NCBI RefSeq assembly: GCF_019207085.1
Contig: NZ_JAATOM010000010.1
Location: forward strand, 159,444 to 223,443
Reading direction: 5' to 3'
Source of the DNA: Variovorax sp. dw_308
GTDB taxonomy: Bacteria; Pseudomonadota; Gammaproteobacteria; Burkholderiales; Burkholderiaceae_C
DNA: 64,000 nucleotides
Shown in pieces: positions 26,452-33,593 of the stretch (position 1 is its first letter; the number at the start of each line of letters is the position of its first letter). The notes below the pieces were generated by a model that saw nothing but the letters and a program-made list of their open reading frames with translations, searched no databases and had not been told where the DNA came from. The position numbers and the translations under genes were made by a program.

Positions 26452-26475
26452 TAAAATGGCTAATGCCGTTCATTA
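26452..26475 (+). promoter_or_regulatory. Promoter -10 and palindromic operator of the toxin-antitoxin pair
   Basis: A -10-like TAAAAT (26452-26457) is followed by the inverted repeat TAATG-CCGTT-CATTA (26461-26475), ending ten bases before the antitoxin ATG with GGAG between. The position fits autorepression by the antitoxin's Phd-type DNA-binding domain. Confidence 0.55.
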
Positions 26476-26485
26476 CGGAGACGCC

Positions 26486-26764
26486 ATGACTGTCACTGCC
26501 ACCGAGGCCAAGAATCGTTTCGGCTACTTTTGCGCTCAAGCAAAGAGAGAGCCGGTTCTCGTCGAGAAGGATGGTCGGATCGATACCGTCATTCTTTCCG
26601 CTGAACACTACGAAGCCCTGAAGAATGCGGGGCGCAAGAGCGTGGCCCAGCGTCAGCGCGAATTCAACGAAACGTACAAGGACTGGCTCGCCGCGCAGAA
26701 CGCGGAGGTCGAGGCCAACGGCCTGTGGTGCGACGGGCTGGTTGCATGGCCGGAGCAAGGATGA
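26486..26764 (+). CDS. Antitoxin: Phd/YefM-like N-terminus with CcdA-like C-terminal tail
   Basis: A 92-residue protein. Residues 1-46 look like a Phd/YefM DNA-binding domain (MTVTATEAKNRFGYFCAQAK, then PVLVEKDGRIDTVILS and HYEALK). Residues about 65-88 look like the toxin-neutralising end of chromosomal CcdA proteins (KDWLAAQNAEVEANGLW followed by CDGLVAW; compare the W, N, G, D and final aromatic of F-plasmid CcdA). The stop is followed directly by a CcdB-type toxin gene. GGAG six bases upstream supports this start; an ATG ten codons earlier lacks one. Base composition is less GC-rich than the neighbours. The chimera reading is by eye and is the main claim to test. Confidence 0.75.
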   Translation: MTVTATEAKNRFGYFCAQAKREPVLVEKDGRIDTVILSAEHYEALKNAGRKSVAQRQREFNETYKDWLAAQNAEVEANGLWCDGLVAWPEQG

Positions 26765-27082
26765 ATGGCGCAGTTTGACGTCTACGTGAATCCGCAGCCC
26801 GCGTCCCGGCAGTCCACGCCCTACGTCGTCGATGTGCAGAGCCAATTCATCGGGCAGTTGAACACTCGATTCGTGATGCCGTTGTCCAGGGTTGGCGTGG
26901 CAAGCCGCAACGTCCCCGTCAACTTGTGTCCAGTGGTCCAGATCGAGGGAGAAGCCTTGTCGCTGATGGCGCACCTCGCCGCTCCCGCGACGGTGCGGAT
27001 GCTCGGCAAGCCGGTAGCTTCATTGACCCATCGAGCATCCGAAATCACAGGTGCGCTCAATGCGGTCATCAGTGGGTTCTGA
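26765..27082 (+). CDS. ccdB: CcdB family toxin
   Basis: A 105-residue protein that follows CcdB from end to end: MAQFDVYVNP, PYVVDVQSQFI, RFVMPLSRV, NLCPVVQIEGE, ASLTHRASEIT and a C-terminus ending VISGF. CcdB traps DNA gyrase on cut DNA. In F-plasmid CcdB the last three residues WGI, with Trp99, contact gyrase; here the matching end is SGF, so the Trp is absent. Many chromosomal homologues also lack it, so toxicity cannot be assumed. Its ATG comes directly after the antitoxin stop, and its end overlaps the start of nudB by 23 bp. Confidence 0.88.
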   Translation: MAQFDVYVNPQPASRQSTPYVVDVQSQFIGQLNTRFVMPLSRVGVASRNVPVNLCPVVQIEGEALSLMAHLAAPATVRMLGKPVASLTHRASEITGALNAVISGF

Positions 27083-27542
27083 CCGCCCCTTCAAGATCCC
27101 CGAGTCCGTCCTGGTCGTCATCCACACGCCGGCGCTCGACGTCCTGCTCATCCAGCGCGCAGATGCCGACGACTTCTGGCAGTCGGTGACCGGCAGCAAG
27201 GACACGGCGGACGAGGCGCTGGCGCTCACCGCCGCGCGCGAGGTGGCCGAGGAGACCGGCATCGATTGCGGCAAGGGTAGCGTTCTCGCCCCGCAGCTGG
27301 TCGACTGGCAGTTGCGCAACGTCTACGAGATCTACCCTCGCTGGCGCGCCCGCTATGCCGCCGGGGTGACGCACAACACCGAACACCTCTTCGGCCTGTG
27401 CGTGCCGGGGCGCATCGAGCCGCGGCTCAATCCGCATGAACACACCGCCTGGCGATGGCTGCCGTACTGCGAGGCCGCCGACGCATGCTTTTCGCCGTCG
27501 AATGCAGAAGCCATCCTGTTGCTGCCACAATTTGCGGCATGA
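27060..27542 (+). CDS. nudB: Dihydroneopterin triphosphate diphosphatase (Nudix)
   Basis: NudB removes pyrophosphate from 7,8-dihydroneopterin triphosphate, the step after FolE in folate synthesis. The 160-residue protein carries a Nudix box GSKDTADEALALTAAREVAE with ETGI directly after it. The Gly-to-Glu gap is one residue longer than the textbook pattern. It also has the NudB-type WQSVTGS lead-in. The start overlaps the end of ccdB, so the true ATG is uncertain (a GTG nine bases upstream is possible), and its expression may be coupled to the toxin gene. Its stop overlaps the next start (ATGA). folE lies two genes downstream. Confidence 0.88.
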   Translation: MRSSVGSDRPFKIPESVLVVIHTPALDVLLIQRADADDFWQSVTGSKDTADEALALTAAREVAEETGIDCGKGSVLAPQLVDWQLRNVYEIYPRWRARYAAGVTHNTEHLFGLCVPGRIEPRLNPHEHTAWRWLPYCEAADACFSPSNAEAILLLPQFAA

Positions 27543-28291
27543 GCATGAACCTGCGGATCGCGACCTACAACATCCACAAGGGGGTGCAAGGCATCGGACC
27601 GGCGCGGCGGCTGGAAATCCACAACCTGGGCCATGCCGTCGAGCAACTCGACGCCGACATCATCTGCCTGCAGGAAGTGCGCAAGGTGAACCGCCAGGCG
27701 GCGGCGCGCTTCACCCGCTGGCCGGCGATGCCGCAGGCCGACTTCCTCGCGCCCGAAGGCTACACGGCGGTATACGAAACCAATGCGATCACCCGGCATG
27801 GCGAGCATGGCAATGCCTTGCTCACGCGCTGGCCGGTGCTGAGCCAGGGGCACCAGGACATTTCCGACCATCGCTTCGAGCAGCGCGGCTTGCTGCATGT
27901 GGTCATCGATATCGAGGGCAGGCCGGTGCACGCCATCGTGGTGCACCTGGGCCTGATCAAGGGCAGCCGGGTGCGCCAGGTGGCGCAACTCAATGAATTC
28001 ATCGCACGCGAGGTGCCGCACGGCGAGCCGGTGATCGTCGCAGGCGACTTCAACGACTGGGGCGCCCGCATGCGTTCGGCCATGAACGCGATGGGCATGC
28101 GCGATTCGCACGACCTGCGCGGGCCGCGCGTGCTCACGTATCCTTCGCGCCTGCCGGTGACGCAGCTCGACTTCATCTATGGTCGCCACCTGTCGCCGGT
28201 GGCTTGCCATGTGCCGCGCGGGCCGATCTGGGCGCGCATGTCGGACCACTTGCCGCTGGTCACCGACTTTTCGTTGTCATTGGCGAATTGA
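27539..28291 (+). CDS. Endonuclease/exonuclease/phosphatase family protein
   Basis: A 250-residue protein of the Mg-dependent EEP fold shared by exonuclease III, DNase I and inositol phosphatases. The catalytic pattern is complete: Asn in TYNIHKG, Glu in LQEV, His in VVHLGL, Asp/Asn in AGDFNDW, Asp in LDFIY and His in SDHLPL. No signal peptide is seen, so it is cytoplasmic. Related genes in betaproteobacteria often stand next to cardiolipin synthase clsB, but no clsB is present here. Substrate unknown. The start overlaps the nudB stop by four bases. Confidence 0.88.
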   Translation: MSMNLRIATYNIHKGVQGIGPARRLEIHNLGHAVEQLDADIICLQEVRKVNRQAAARFTRWPAMPQADFLAPEGYTAVYETNAITRHGEHGNALLTRWPVLSQGHQDISDHRFEQRGLLHVVIDIEGRPVHAIVVHLGLIKGSRVRQVAQLNEFIAREVPHGEPVIVAGDFNDWGARMRSAMNAMGMRDSHDLRGPRVLTYPSRLPVTQLDFIYGRHLSPVACHVPRGPIWARMSDHLPLVTDFSLSLAN

Positions 28292-28334
28292 TGGCATGCG
28301 CCGGCCACCCAAGCGGCGCGGTTAGGATGAGCAG

Positions 28335-29069
28335 ATGCTGAAGAAAATCGACGCTGTAGAGCGCCCCGAAGGCGGGGAAGACGAGGACGAGGGGACGCCG
28401 GTCTCGGTCAAGATCCGCGAGCGGATCCTGGCGGCGCGCAAGCGCTTCCATGCCAACGACAACATCGCCGAGTTCATCGAGCCCGGCGACCTGGAGGCGT
28501 TGCTCGACGAGGTCGAGGTCAAGATGAAGACGGTGCTGGAAAGCCTGGTGATCGACATCGAGAACGACCACAACACCGACAACACCGCGCGCCGGGTCGC
28601 CAAGATGTACCTCAACGAGGTGTTCAGGGGCCGCTACGTTCCGCCGCCTTCGCTGACGGAGTTCCCCAATGCCGAGCACCTGAACGAGCTGATGATCGTC
28701 GGCCCGATCACCGTGCGCAGCGCCTGCTCGCATCACTTCTGCCCGATCATCGGCAAGCTGTGGATCGGCGTGATGCCCAACGAGCACACCAACGTGATCG
28801 GCCTGTCCAAGTACGCCCGCCTTGCCGAGTGGACCATGGGCCGGCCGCAGATCCAGGAAGAAGCCGTGGTGCAACTGGCCGACCTGATCCAGGAAAAGAC
28901 CCAGCCCGACGGCCTGGCCCTGGTCATGGAGGCCGAGCACTTCTGCATGCAATGGCGCGGCGTGAAGGAGATGGACAGCAAGATGATCAACTCGGTCATG
29001 CGCGGCGTGTTCCTCAAGGACTCGTCGTTGCGGCGCGAATTCCTTTCCCTGCTTCCACGGAAAGGCTGA
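28335..29069 (+). CDS. folE: GTP cyclohydrolase I
   Basis: FolE converts GTP to 7,8-dihydroneopterin triphosphate, the entry to folate synthesis. The 244-residue protein has zinc ligands in RSACSHHFCPIIGK and EHFCMQWRGVKE, the DNTARRVAKMYLNEVF helix, and GLSKYARLAEWT. The N-terminal ~25 residues are an acidic extension (RPEGGEDEDEGTP) not usual in E. coli FolE. It sits with nudB in one run, so two successive pterin steps are co-located. A BLUF gene begins two bases after its stop. Confidence 0.96.
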   Translation: MLKKIDAVERPEGGEDEDEGTPVSVKIRERILAARKRFHANDNIAEFIEPGDLEALLDEVEVKMKTVLESLVIDIENDHNTDNTARRVAKMYLNEVFRGRYVPPPSLTEFPNAEHLNELMIVGPITVRSACSHHFCPIIGKLWIGVMPNEHTNVIGLSKYARLAEWTMGRPQIQEEAVVQLADLIQEKTQPDGLALVMEAEHFCMQWRGVKEMDSKMINSVMRGVFLKDSSLRREFLSLLPRKG

Positions 29070-29071
29070 AC

Positions 29072-29494
29072 ATGCTTGTCCGCCTCCTCTACGCCAGCCG
29101 CGCCGCCGACAGCAGTGCACCCGCTGTCGACGCCATCCTCGCGCAATCGCGCGTGCACAACACCTCCTGCGGCATCACCGGCATCCTTTGCTATGGCGCC
29201 GGCACCTTCCTCCAAGCGATCGAGGGCGGTCGGATGCAGGTCAGCGAGCTTTACGGCCACATCCAGCGCGACCCGCGCCACAAGGACGTGATGCTGCTGG
29301 CCTTCGAGGAAATCCAGGAGCGCCGCTTCGGTGGCTGGACCATGGGGCAGGTCCAGCTCAGCAAGGTGCACCAGGCCACCTTGCTGCGCTACTTCGAGAA
29401 GCCCGAACTCGACCCCTATGCCGTCTCCGGCAGGGCCTCGATGGCGCTGCTCGAAGAACTGATGGCCACCGCTGCCATCGTCGGCAGGCCCTGA
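29072..29494 (+). CDS. Stand-alone BLUF blue-light photoreceptor
   Basis: A 140-residue short BLUF protein that binds FAD non-covalently and senses blue light by hydrogen-bond switching. The photoactive residues are in place: Tyr7 in LLYASRA, Asn30 in HNTSCGITGILCY, Gln48 in FLQAIEG, and Trp89 and Met91 in GWTMG. There is no fused output domain, so it must act through a partner protein. It starts two bases after the folE stop with no promoter between them, so it is probably co-transcribed with folE. An EamA transporter follows eight bases later. Confidence 0.93.
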   Translation: MLVRLLYASRAADSSAPAVDAILAQSRVHNTSCGITGILCYGAGTFLQAIEGGRMQVSELYGHIQRDPRHKDVMLLAFEEIQERRFGGWTMGQVQLSKVHQATLLRYFEKPELDPYAVSGRASMALLEELMATAAIVGRP

Positions 29495-29501
29495 GTCTCC
29501 T

Positions 29502-30383
29502 TTGCCTCTCTCCGCGTTCGGCCTGATCCTCCTGGCCGGCGTGATCCACGCCAGCTGGAATATCGCGGCCAAGAAGGCCAACGGCGATGCGCGCTTTGCC
29601 TTGCAGAGCGGCGTGTTCCTGATGATCGTCTGGGCGCCACTGGGCATCGCGCTGGGTTGGAACGTCGTGCCCCTGTGGGGCTGGACCGAATGGGGCTTCA
29701 TCGTCGCCAGCGGCGCCTTGCACGTGGTCTATTACGTCACCTTGCTGCGCGGCTACCGCAAGAGCGACCTGACGGTGGTGTACCCGCTGGCGCGCGGCTC
29801 GGGGCCACTGCTCTCGTCGCTGTTCGCGATCCTGTTCCTCGGCGAAAGCATCAGCCTCACCGGGCTGGCGGGCATCGTGGGCGTGGTGCTCGGCGTGTTC
29901 CTCGTCGCGGGCGGCCCCCAGCTCTGGCGCGCGACCCAGGATCCGGCGCGTCGCGCGCGGGTGCACAAGGGCTTGCGCTATGGCGTGCTGACCGGTGCAT
30001 TCATCGCCGCGTACACCGTGACGGACAGCTACGCGGTCAAGGTGCTCGCGATGTCGCCGATCCTGGTCGACTATTTTGGCGGCTTCGTGCGCGTGGTGTT
30101 GCTGCTGCCGGCCGCGCTGCGCGATCGGGCGGAGGCGGCCCGGCTCTGGCGACTGCAATGGAAGTACGCCCTGCTGGTGGCGGTGATCAGCCCGGTGTCC
30201 TATGTGCTGGTGCTGTATGCGGTGCAGCAGGCGCCGATCTCCCATGTGGCGCCAGCGCGCGAGGTGTCGATGCTGTTCGCGGCGCTCATCGGCGGGCATC
30301 TGCTGCGCGAGGGCGATCGCTTGCTGCGGCTGGCCGGGGCGGCGTTCATTGCCGCCGGGGTGATCGCCCTGGCGCTCGGCTGA
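29502..30383 (+). CDS. EamA family transporter (DMT superfamily)
   Basis: A 293-residue inner-membrane protein with about ten predicted helices arranged as two EamA repeats (residues about 3-130 and 150-290), consistent with a metabolite exporter. Family landmarks include GVIHASWNIAAKKANGD near the start and LAPAREVSML-like VAPAREVSMLFAALIGG in the second half. The only plausible start is TTG, eight bases after the BLUF stop, so it may be expressed by translational coupling. Substrate unknown. Confidence 0.85.
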   Translation: MPLSAFGLILLAGVIHASWNIAAKKANGDARFALQSGVFLMIVWAPLGIALGWNVVPLWGWTEWGFIVASGALHVVYYVTLLRGYRKSDLTVVYPLARGSGPLLSSLFAILFLGESISLTGLAGIVGVVLGVFLVAGGPQLWRATQDPARRARVHKGLRYGVLTGAFIAAYTVTDSYAVKVLAMSPILVDYFGGFVRVVLLLPAALRDRAEAARLWRLQWKYALLVAVISPVSYVLVLYAVQQAPISHVAPAREVSMLFAALIGGHLLREGDRLLRLAGAAFIAAGVIALALG

Positions 30384-30390
30384 GGGTGCG

Positions 30391-31209
30391 ATGGCATTGC
30401 TGCTGGGCTGCGACTTCTCGAGTGCGCCGACGAAGCGCAAGCCCATCGTCATCGCGCAGGGCGCGCTCGATGGCAGCGTCGTGCACCTTGCGCAACTGCA
30501 CGCCTTCGACACGCTCGACGCATGGGGCGAATGGCTCGCACGGACGCCGGCATGGGTGGGGGGATTCGACGTTCCGTTCGGCCTGCCGCGCGAACTGGTC
30601 GTGCAACTGGGCTGGCCCCTGCAGTGGGCCGCATCGATGGCGCACTACGCGGGCATGAGCCGCGCCGCGATCCGCGCCGACTTCGCCGCCTTCTGCGCCG
30701 CCCGGCCCATCGGCGGCAAGTTCGCGCATCGGGCAACCGATGGTCCCGCAGGCTCCAGCCCGTCGATGAAATGGGTCAATCCGCCAGTGGCCTTCATGCT
30801 GCATGCGGGCATCCCGCGCTTGCTGGCGGCTGGAGCGTGCGTGCCGGCCCACGATGCTTCGATCGATGGCGGGGCTGCGCGTGTCGCGCTCGAAGCCTAC
30901 CCGGGGCTGCTGGCGCGCGAACTCATCGGGCGGCGCAGCTACAAGGCCGACGACCGGGCCCGGCAGACGCCGGAACGCAGCGCCGCGCGGACGGACTTGC
31001 TCGATGCGCTCTGCACCGCCGGCAGCCGACGCCTGGGTCTCCGGTTGGCGCTGGATGCGTCCCAGCGGGCCGGGCTGCTCGCCGACGCGCAGGGTGACCG
31101 GCTCGACGCCGTGCTGTGCCTGATGCAGGCGGCCTGGGCGTCCACGCAGCCCGGATGGGGGCTGCCGCCAGGCGCCGATCCGCTGGAAGGCTGGATCGTC
31201 AGCGCCTGA
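30391..31209 (+). CDS. DUF429 domain-containing protein
   Basis: A 272-residue cytoplasmic protein beginning MALLLGCDFSSAPTKRKP, with the acidic DFSSAP and GGFDVPFGLP motifs of the DUF429 family. This family has an RNase H-like fold with Asp residues that could bind metal; a later DRLDAVLCLMQAAWA adds another conserved Asp. Enzymatic activity is not established. It begins seven bases after the EamA stop and closes the co-oriented run that starts at the toxin-antitoxin pair. Confidence 0.8.
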   Translation: MALLLGCDFSSAPTKRKPIVIAQGALDGSVVHLAQLHAFDTLDAWGEWLARTPAWVGGFDVPFGLPRELVVQLGWPLQWAASMAHYAGMSRAAIRADFAAFCAARPIGGKFAHRATDGPAGSSPSMKWVNPPVAFMLHAGIPRLLAAGACVPAHDASIDGGAARVALEAYPGLLARELIGRRSYKADDRARQTPERSAARTDLLDALCTAGSRRLGLRLALDASQRAGLLADAQGDRLDAVLCLMQAAWASTQPGWGLPPGADPLEGWIVSA

Positions 31210-31267
31210 ACCGTCCTACAGCAGGACGGGCGATGTGCTCCCCCTGCGTATGTCCCAGAAGCCTAGA

Positions 31268-31273
31268 TTGAAC
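31268..31273 (+). promoter_or_regulatory. TTGAAC half-site upstream of csbD-type gene
   Basis: TTGAAC lies 51 bp before the CsbD start. The same hexamer makes up both arms of the palindrome before the DUF1328 gene (34240-34255) and occurs once between the kinase and regulator genes (35721-35726). Possible shared operator or -35-type element. Confidence 0.3.
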
Positions 31274-31324
31274 TCGTGGCCCATCCCGGGTCATGGATCA
31301 TTTGAAACTTTGGAAGGAAACGCC

Positions 31325-31522
31325 ATGAACAAGGACCAGGTTGCAGGACGCGTCGAGAACGCGAAGGGCAAGATCAAGGAAGCGACGGGCAAGGTGACCG
31401 GCAGCGAAAAGCTGAAGTCCGAAGGGGTCGCGGACCAGGCCGCCGGCAAGGTTCAGAGCAGCTACGGCGACGCCAGGGAAAAGGTGAAGGACGCCATCAA
31501 GACGGGCGCAGACAAGCTCTGA
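31325..31522 (+). CDS. CsbD family stress protein
   Basis: A 65-residue, highly charged protein of the CsbD/YjbJ family (MNKDQVAGRVENAKGKIKEA, then TGKVTGSEKLKSEGVADQ), rich in Lys, Ala and Gly and predicted to be a flexible helix. Family members are strongly induced by general stress, but their molecular function is unknown. A clear GGAAGGAAA lies upstream of the ATG. It heads a pair with the BON-domain lipoprotein gene 82 bp downstream. Confidence 0.93.
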   Translation: MNKDQVAGRVENAKGKIKEATGKVTGSEKLKSEGVADQAAGKVQSSYGDAREKVKDAIKTGADKL

Positions 31523-31603
31523 CGCACCGCCGTCAGCCGCGCCGCAGCACAGATTGCAACGCGGCCGGCCGGCATTGACAGTGGAATTTCCGGAGGAATC
31601 ACC

Positions 31604-32092
31604 ATGAACGTTTTGCACCAGAAATCAACACGGCCGCGCGCCGTGTTGGCCTTTCTCGTCGCCGGGTGCGCGCTCGCCCTGGGCGGGTGCGACAAGCAAG
31701 CGCCGAAGACAAGCTTGGGCGAAAAGGTCGACTCGGCCGTGACCACCACCAAGGAGGCAGCGGCTGACGCCAAGGCGAAGACCGAGGCGGGAGCGGCTTC
31801 GGCGGGCTCCAGCATGAAGCAGGGCGCGGCCGAGGCGACGCAAGCCGTCAAGGACGCGGGCTCGAGCGTGTCAGCCAAGGTGGATGACGCGGCCATCACG
31901 GCTTCCGTCTCCGCGGGGCTGGCCAAGGACCCGGATCTGAGCGCCGTCAAGATCAACGTCGACACCAAGGGTGGCGCAGTCACGCTCAACGGTCCCGCGC
32001 CGACTGCCGCTGCAAAGGCTCGCGCCGAAGACATTGCCAAGGGCGTTGAAGGCGTGAGTTCGGTTGACAACAAGCTTGAAGTGAAGATGTGA
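31604..32092 (+). CDS. BON-domain lipoprotein
   Basis: A 162-residue lipoprotein. The signal peptide ends in a lipobox ALGGC (Cys at about residue 29), followed by an Ala/Lys-rich helical linker and a C-terminal BON domain (residues about 95-162, with DDAAITASVSAGLAKDPDL, VDTKGGAVTLNG and VEGVSSVDNKLEVK). BON domains bind phospholipid and protect the cell envelope against osmotic stress, as in OsmY. GGAGG lies seven bases before the ATG. A bidirectional terminator follows. Confidence 0.92.
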   Translation: MNVLHQKSTRPRAVLAFLVAGCALALGGCDKQAPKTSLGEKVDSAVTTTKEAAADAKAKTEAGAASAGSSMKQGAAEATQAVKDAGSSVSAKVDDAAITASVSAGLAKDPDLSAVKINVDTKGGAVTLNGPAPTAAAKARAEDIAKGVEGVSSVDNKLEVKM

Positions 32093-32107
32093 GCGTTGTT
32101 CTTGCCT

Positions 32108-32143
32108 CATGAAAAAGCCCGGTCGATGCCGGGCTTTTTCATG
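32108..32143. terminator. Bidirectional intrinsic terminator
   Basis: CATGAAAAAGCCCGG and CCGGGCTTTTTCATG form a 15-bp perfect stem with a six-base loop. A-run and T-run on either side let it stop both the BON gene (plus) and the convergent ferritin-like gene (minus). Confidence 0.92.
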
Positions 32144-32155
32144 CGACATGGGAGC

Positions 32156-32701
32156 TTATTGCAGCCAGTCCTTCAACTCGTCCGCGTGCTCTTCCTCCTG
32201 CGTGAGGATCTCTTCGAGCATGCGCCGGGTGGTCGGATCCTTGTCGCCGATCAGCGTGATCATCTGGCGATAGGCTTCGATCGCGATGCGTTCGGCGACC
32301 AGGTTCGCCCGGATCATCGACTGCAGGTCCTTGGAATCGTCGTACTCGGCATGGCTGCGCGACTGCAAGGAATCGGGGCTGAAATCCGGATCGCCTCCCA
32401 ACTGGACGATGCGTTCCGCGATCTTGTCGGCATGCGCCGATTCCTCGTTGGCGTGGACCAGGAACTCATCGGCAATCGACAAGGAATCCACGCCGACGGC
32501 GGTGAAGTAGTGCCGCTTGTAGCGCAGCACGCAGACCAGTTCGGTGGCCAGGGCGCCGTTCAGCAGCTTGACGATGTCGTCGCGCCAGGGTCCGTAGCTC
32601 GGGGTCAAGACACCGTCGTCCAGGCTGCGTGACGCGGCTTTCAGTGCCGACTCGTCCAGCACCAGGTGTTCGGTGGGGGCTTCCAGGGTAGCTGTAGTCA
32701 T
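32156..32701 (-). CDS. Ferritin-like protein (bacterioferritin type)
   Basis: A 181-residue four-helix protein with a di-iron pattern: Glu54 (TELVCVLRYKRHYF), Glu87 and His90 (NEESAHADKIAE), Glu137 or Glu142 (AERIAIEAYRQM), and Glu170 to His172 (QEEEHADEL). This fits bacterioferritin/Dps-like iron storage or peroxide protection. It has an N-terminal extension of about 35 residues. Its ATG overlaps the stop of the upstream gene by four bases, so it is the last member of the minus-strand envelope/stress operon. Confidence 0.9.
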   Translation of the reverse strand: MTTATLEAPTEHLVLDESALKAASRSLDDGVLTPSYGPWRDDIVKLLNGALATELVCVLRYKRHYFTAVGVDSLSIADEFLVHANEESAHADKIAERIVQLGGDPDFSPDSLQSRSHAEYDDSKDLQSMIRANLVAERIAIEAYRQMITLIGDKDPTTRRMLEEILTQEEEHADELKDWLQ

Positions 32702-33153
32702 TGTTCGTCCTTTCGTGGAGTGGACGAGTTTTTCTGCATCAGCGTGGTCACCATGTCAGCAATATCAGATGACTTCAGTAGGGCAGTGACCACGGCCGTG
32801 ACCGACAGCAGCCGCCAGGGCTTGGCCAGCACGATCAGCGCGCCGCTCGTCGCTGCAATCGCCACGAGCTTGCCAGGCTGCTCCTTCGCATACCGGTCCA
32901 GGAAGGGGCGGGCGAGTTGGGTCGCCGCATTGGCCGGATGGCGACGCCACCAGCGCTCGACCACCTTGCGCCCGACCTTGGCCCAGGCAAAGTGCTCCAG
33001 GAAACCGGCGCCGCTCCCGGTCGTGGCACTTTCGTACGCGCTGGCGCGCAAGGGCAGTTCCTGCGGCGCGCCACCGTTCATTTCCCGTACCAGCGCACGC
33101 CGGGATACGGCAAGGCGCTGTTGCGCCGTCAGGGCGTTGTGGTCAATGGTCAT
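32698..33153 (-). CDS. Hypothetical protein in YqjK-like position
   Basis: A 151-residue protein with a basic, helical N-terminus (ALTAQQRLAVSRRALVREM), a central WWRRHPAN segment and one or two hydrophobic helices (residues about 98-118 and 120-135). I do not recognise its family from the sequence. In E. coli the order yqjD-yqjE-yqjK places a small basic protein in the same position after a DUF883 and a holin-like gene, so it is the positional counterpart of YqjK. It overlaps the holin-like gene by 11 bp upstream and the ferritin-like gene by four bases downstream. Confidence 0.7.
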   Translation of the reverse strand: MTIDHNALTAQQRLAVSRRALVREMNGGAPQELPLRASAYESATTGSGAGFLEHFAWAKVGRKVVERWWRRHPANAATQLARPFLDRYAKEQPGKLVAIAATSGALIVLAKPWRLLSVTAVVTALLKSSDIADMVTTLMQKNSSTPRKDEQ

Positions 33154-33526
33154 GGCGCTCTCCGGCGAGGTGCAAGGCGCGCACGTCGGCATCGAGTTGC
33201 GCGCGCACTTCCTCGAAGGCCCTGGAAGAGGGCGAGGCGCGGCCGGCATACAGCCCGGCCATCACCGCGATCGCCACCGCAACCCCTGGCACGACCGCAA
33301 GCACCCAATGGAAGCTGCCATGCAGCACGCCGAGCATCACGGCGGTGCCAATCAGCCCGAGCGCCAGCATGGCGCTGACGGCGGCCAGCACGCCCGCCAC
33401 CAGGCGCCCGACCAGTACACGGCCCGCCGCGGCCCCTTCCTCGCGCACCAGCGCGGCGTAGTTCGCCAGGTGGTTTGCAATGAGTTCGGGGTGCCCGAGC
33501 ACCGTGGAGAAAATCGGATGGAGCAT
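33143..33526 (-). CDS. Phage-holin-family (YqjE-like) membrane protein
   Basis: A 127-residue protein with an amphipathic N-terminus and two long transmembrane helices (residues about 43-65 and 70-93), then a charged C-terminal helix. The pattern fits the DUF1469/YqjE 'phage holin family', which despite its name is usually a chromosomal envelope protein. No phage genes are nearby. It is encoded between the DUF883 gene and the YqjK-like gene, with an 11-bp overlap with the latter. Confidence 0.82.
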   Translation of the reverse strand: MLHPIFSTVLGHPELIANHLANYAALVREEGAAAGRVLVGRLVAGVLAAVSAMLALGLIGTAVMLGVLHGSFHWVLAVVPGVAVAIAVMAGLYAGRASPSSRAFEEVRAQLDADVRALHLAGERHDH

Positions 33527-33593
33527 GGTGCTTCGGGGGTTGCTGCAAGGGCCTGGCGTTGGCGGACTACCTCAATCTCGATGGATGGATCGA

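Noticed and set aside
27051..27542. Unusual Nudix box in nudB as a loss of function
   Set aside because: The extra residue between Gly and Glu still leaves REVAEETG intact and the surrounding NudB features are complete, so it is probably a lineage variant.
31268..31295. ECF-sigma type promoter (GAAC-N16-GTC) before the CsbD gene
   Set aside because: Only short partial matches to the consensus and no second example in the window; kept only as a TTGAAC half-site.
33143..33526. Holin-like gene as a sign of a prophage
   Set aside because: No other phage genes, no integrase or attachment site; the family is a chromosomal YqjE-type envelope protein found with DUF883.
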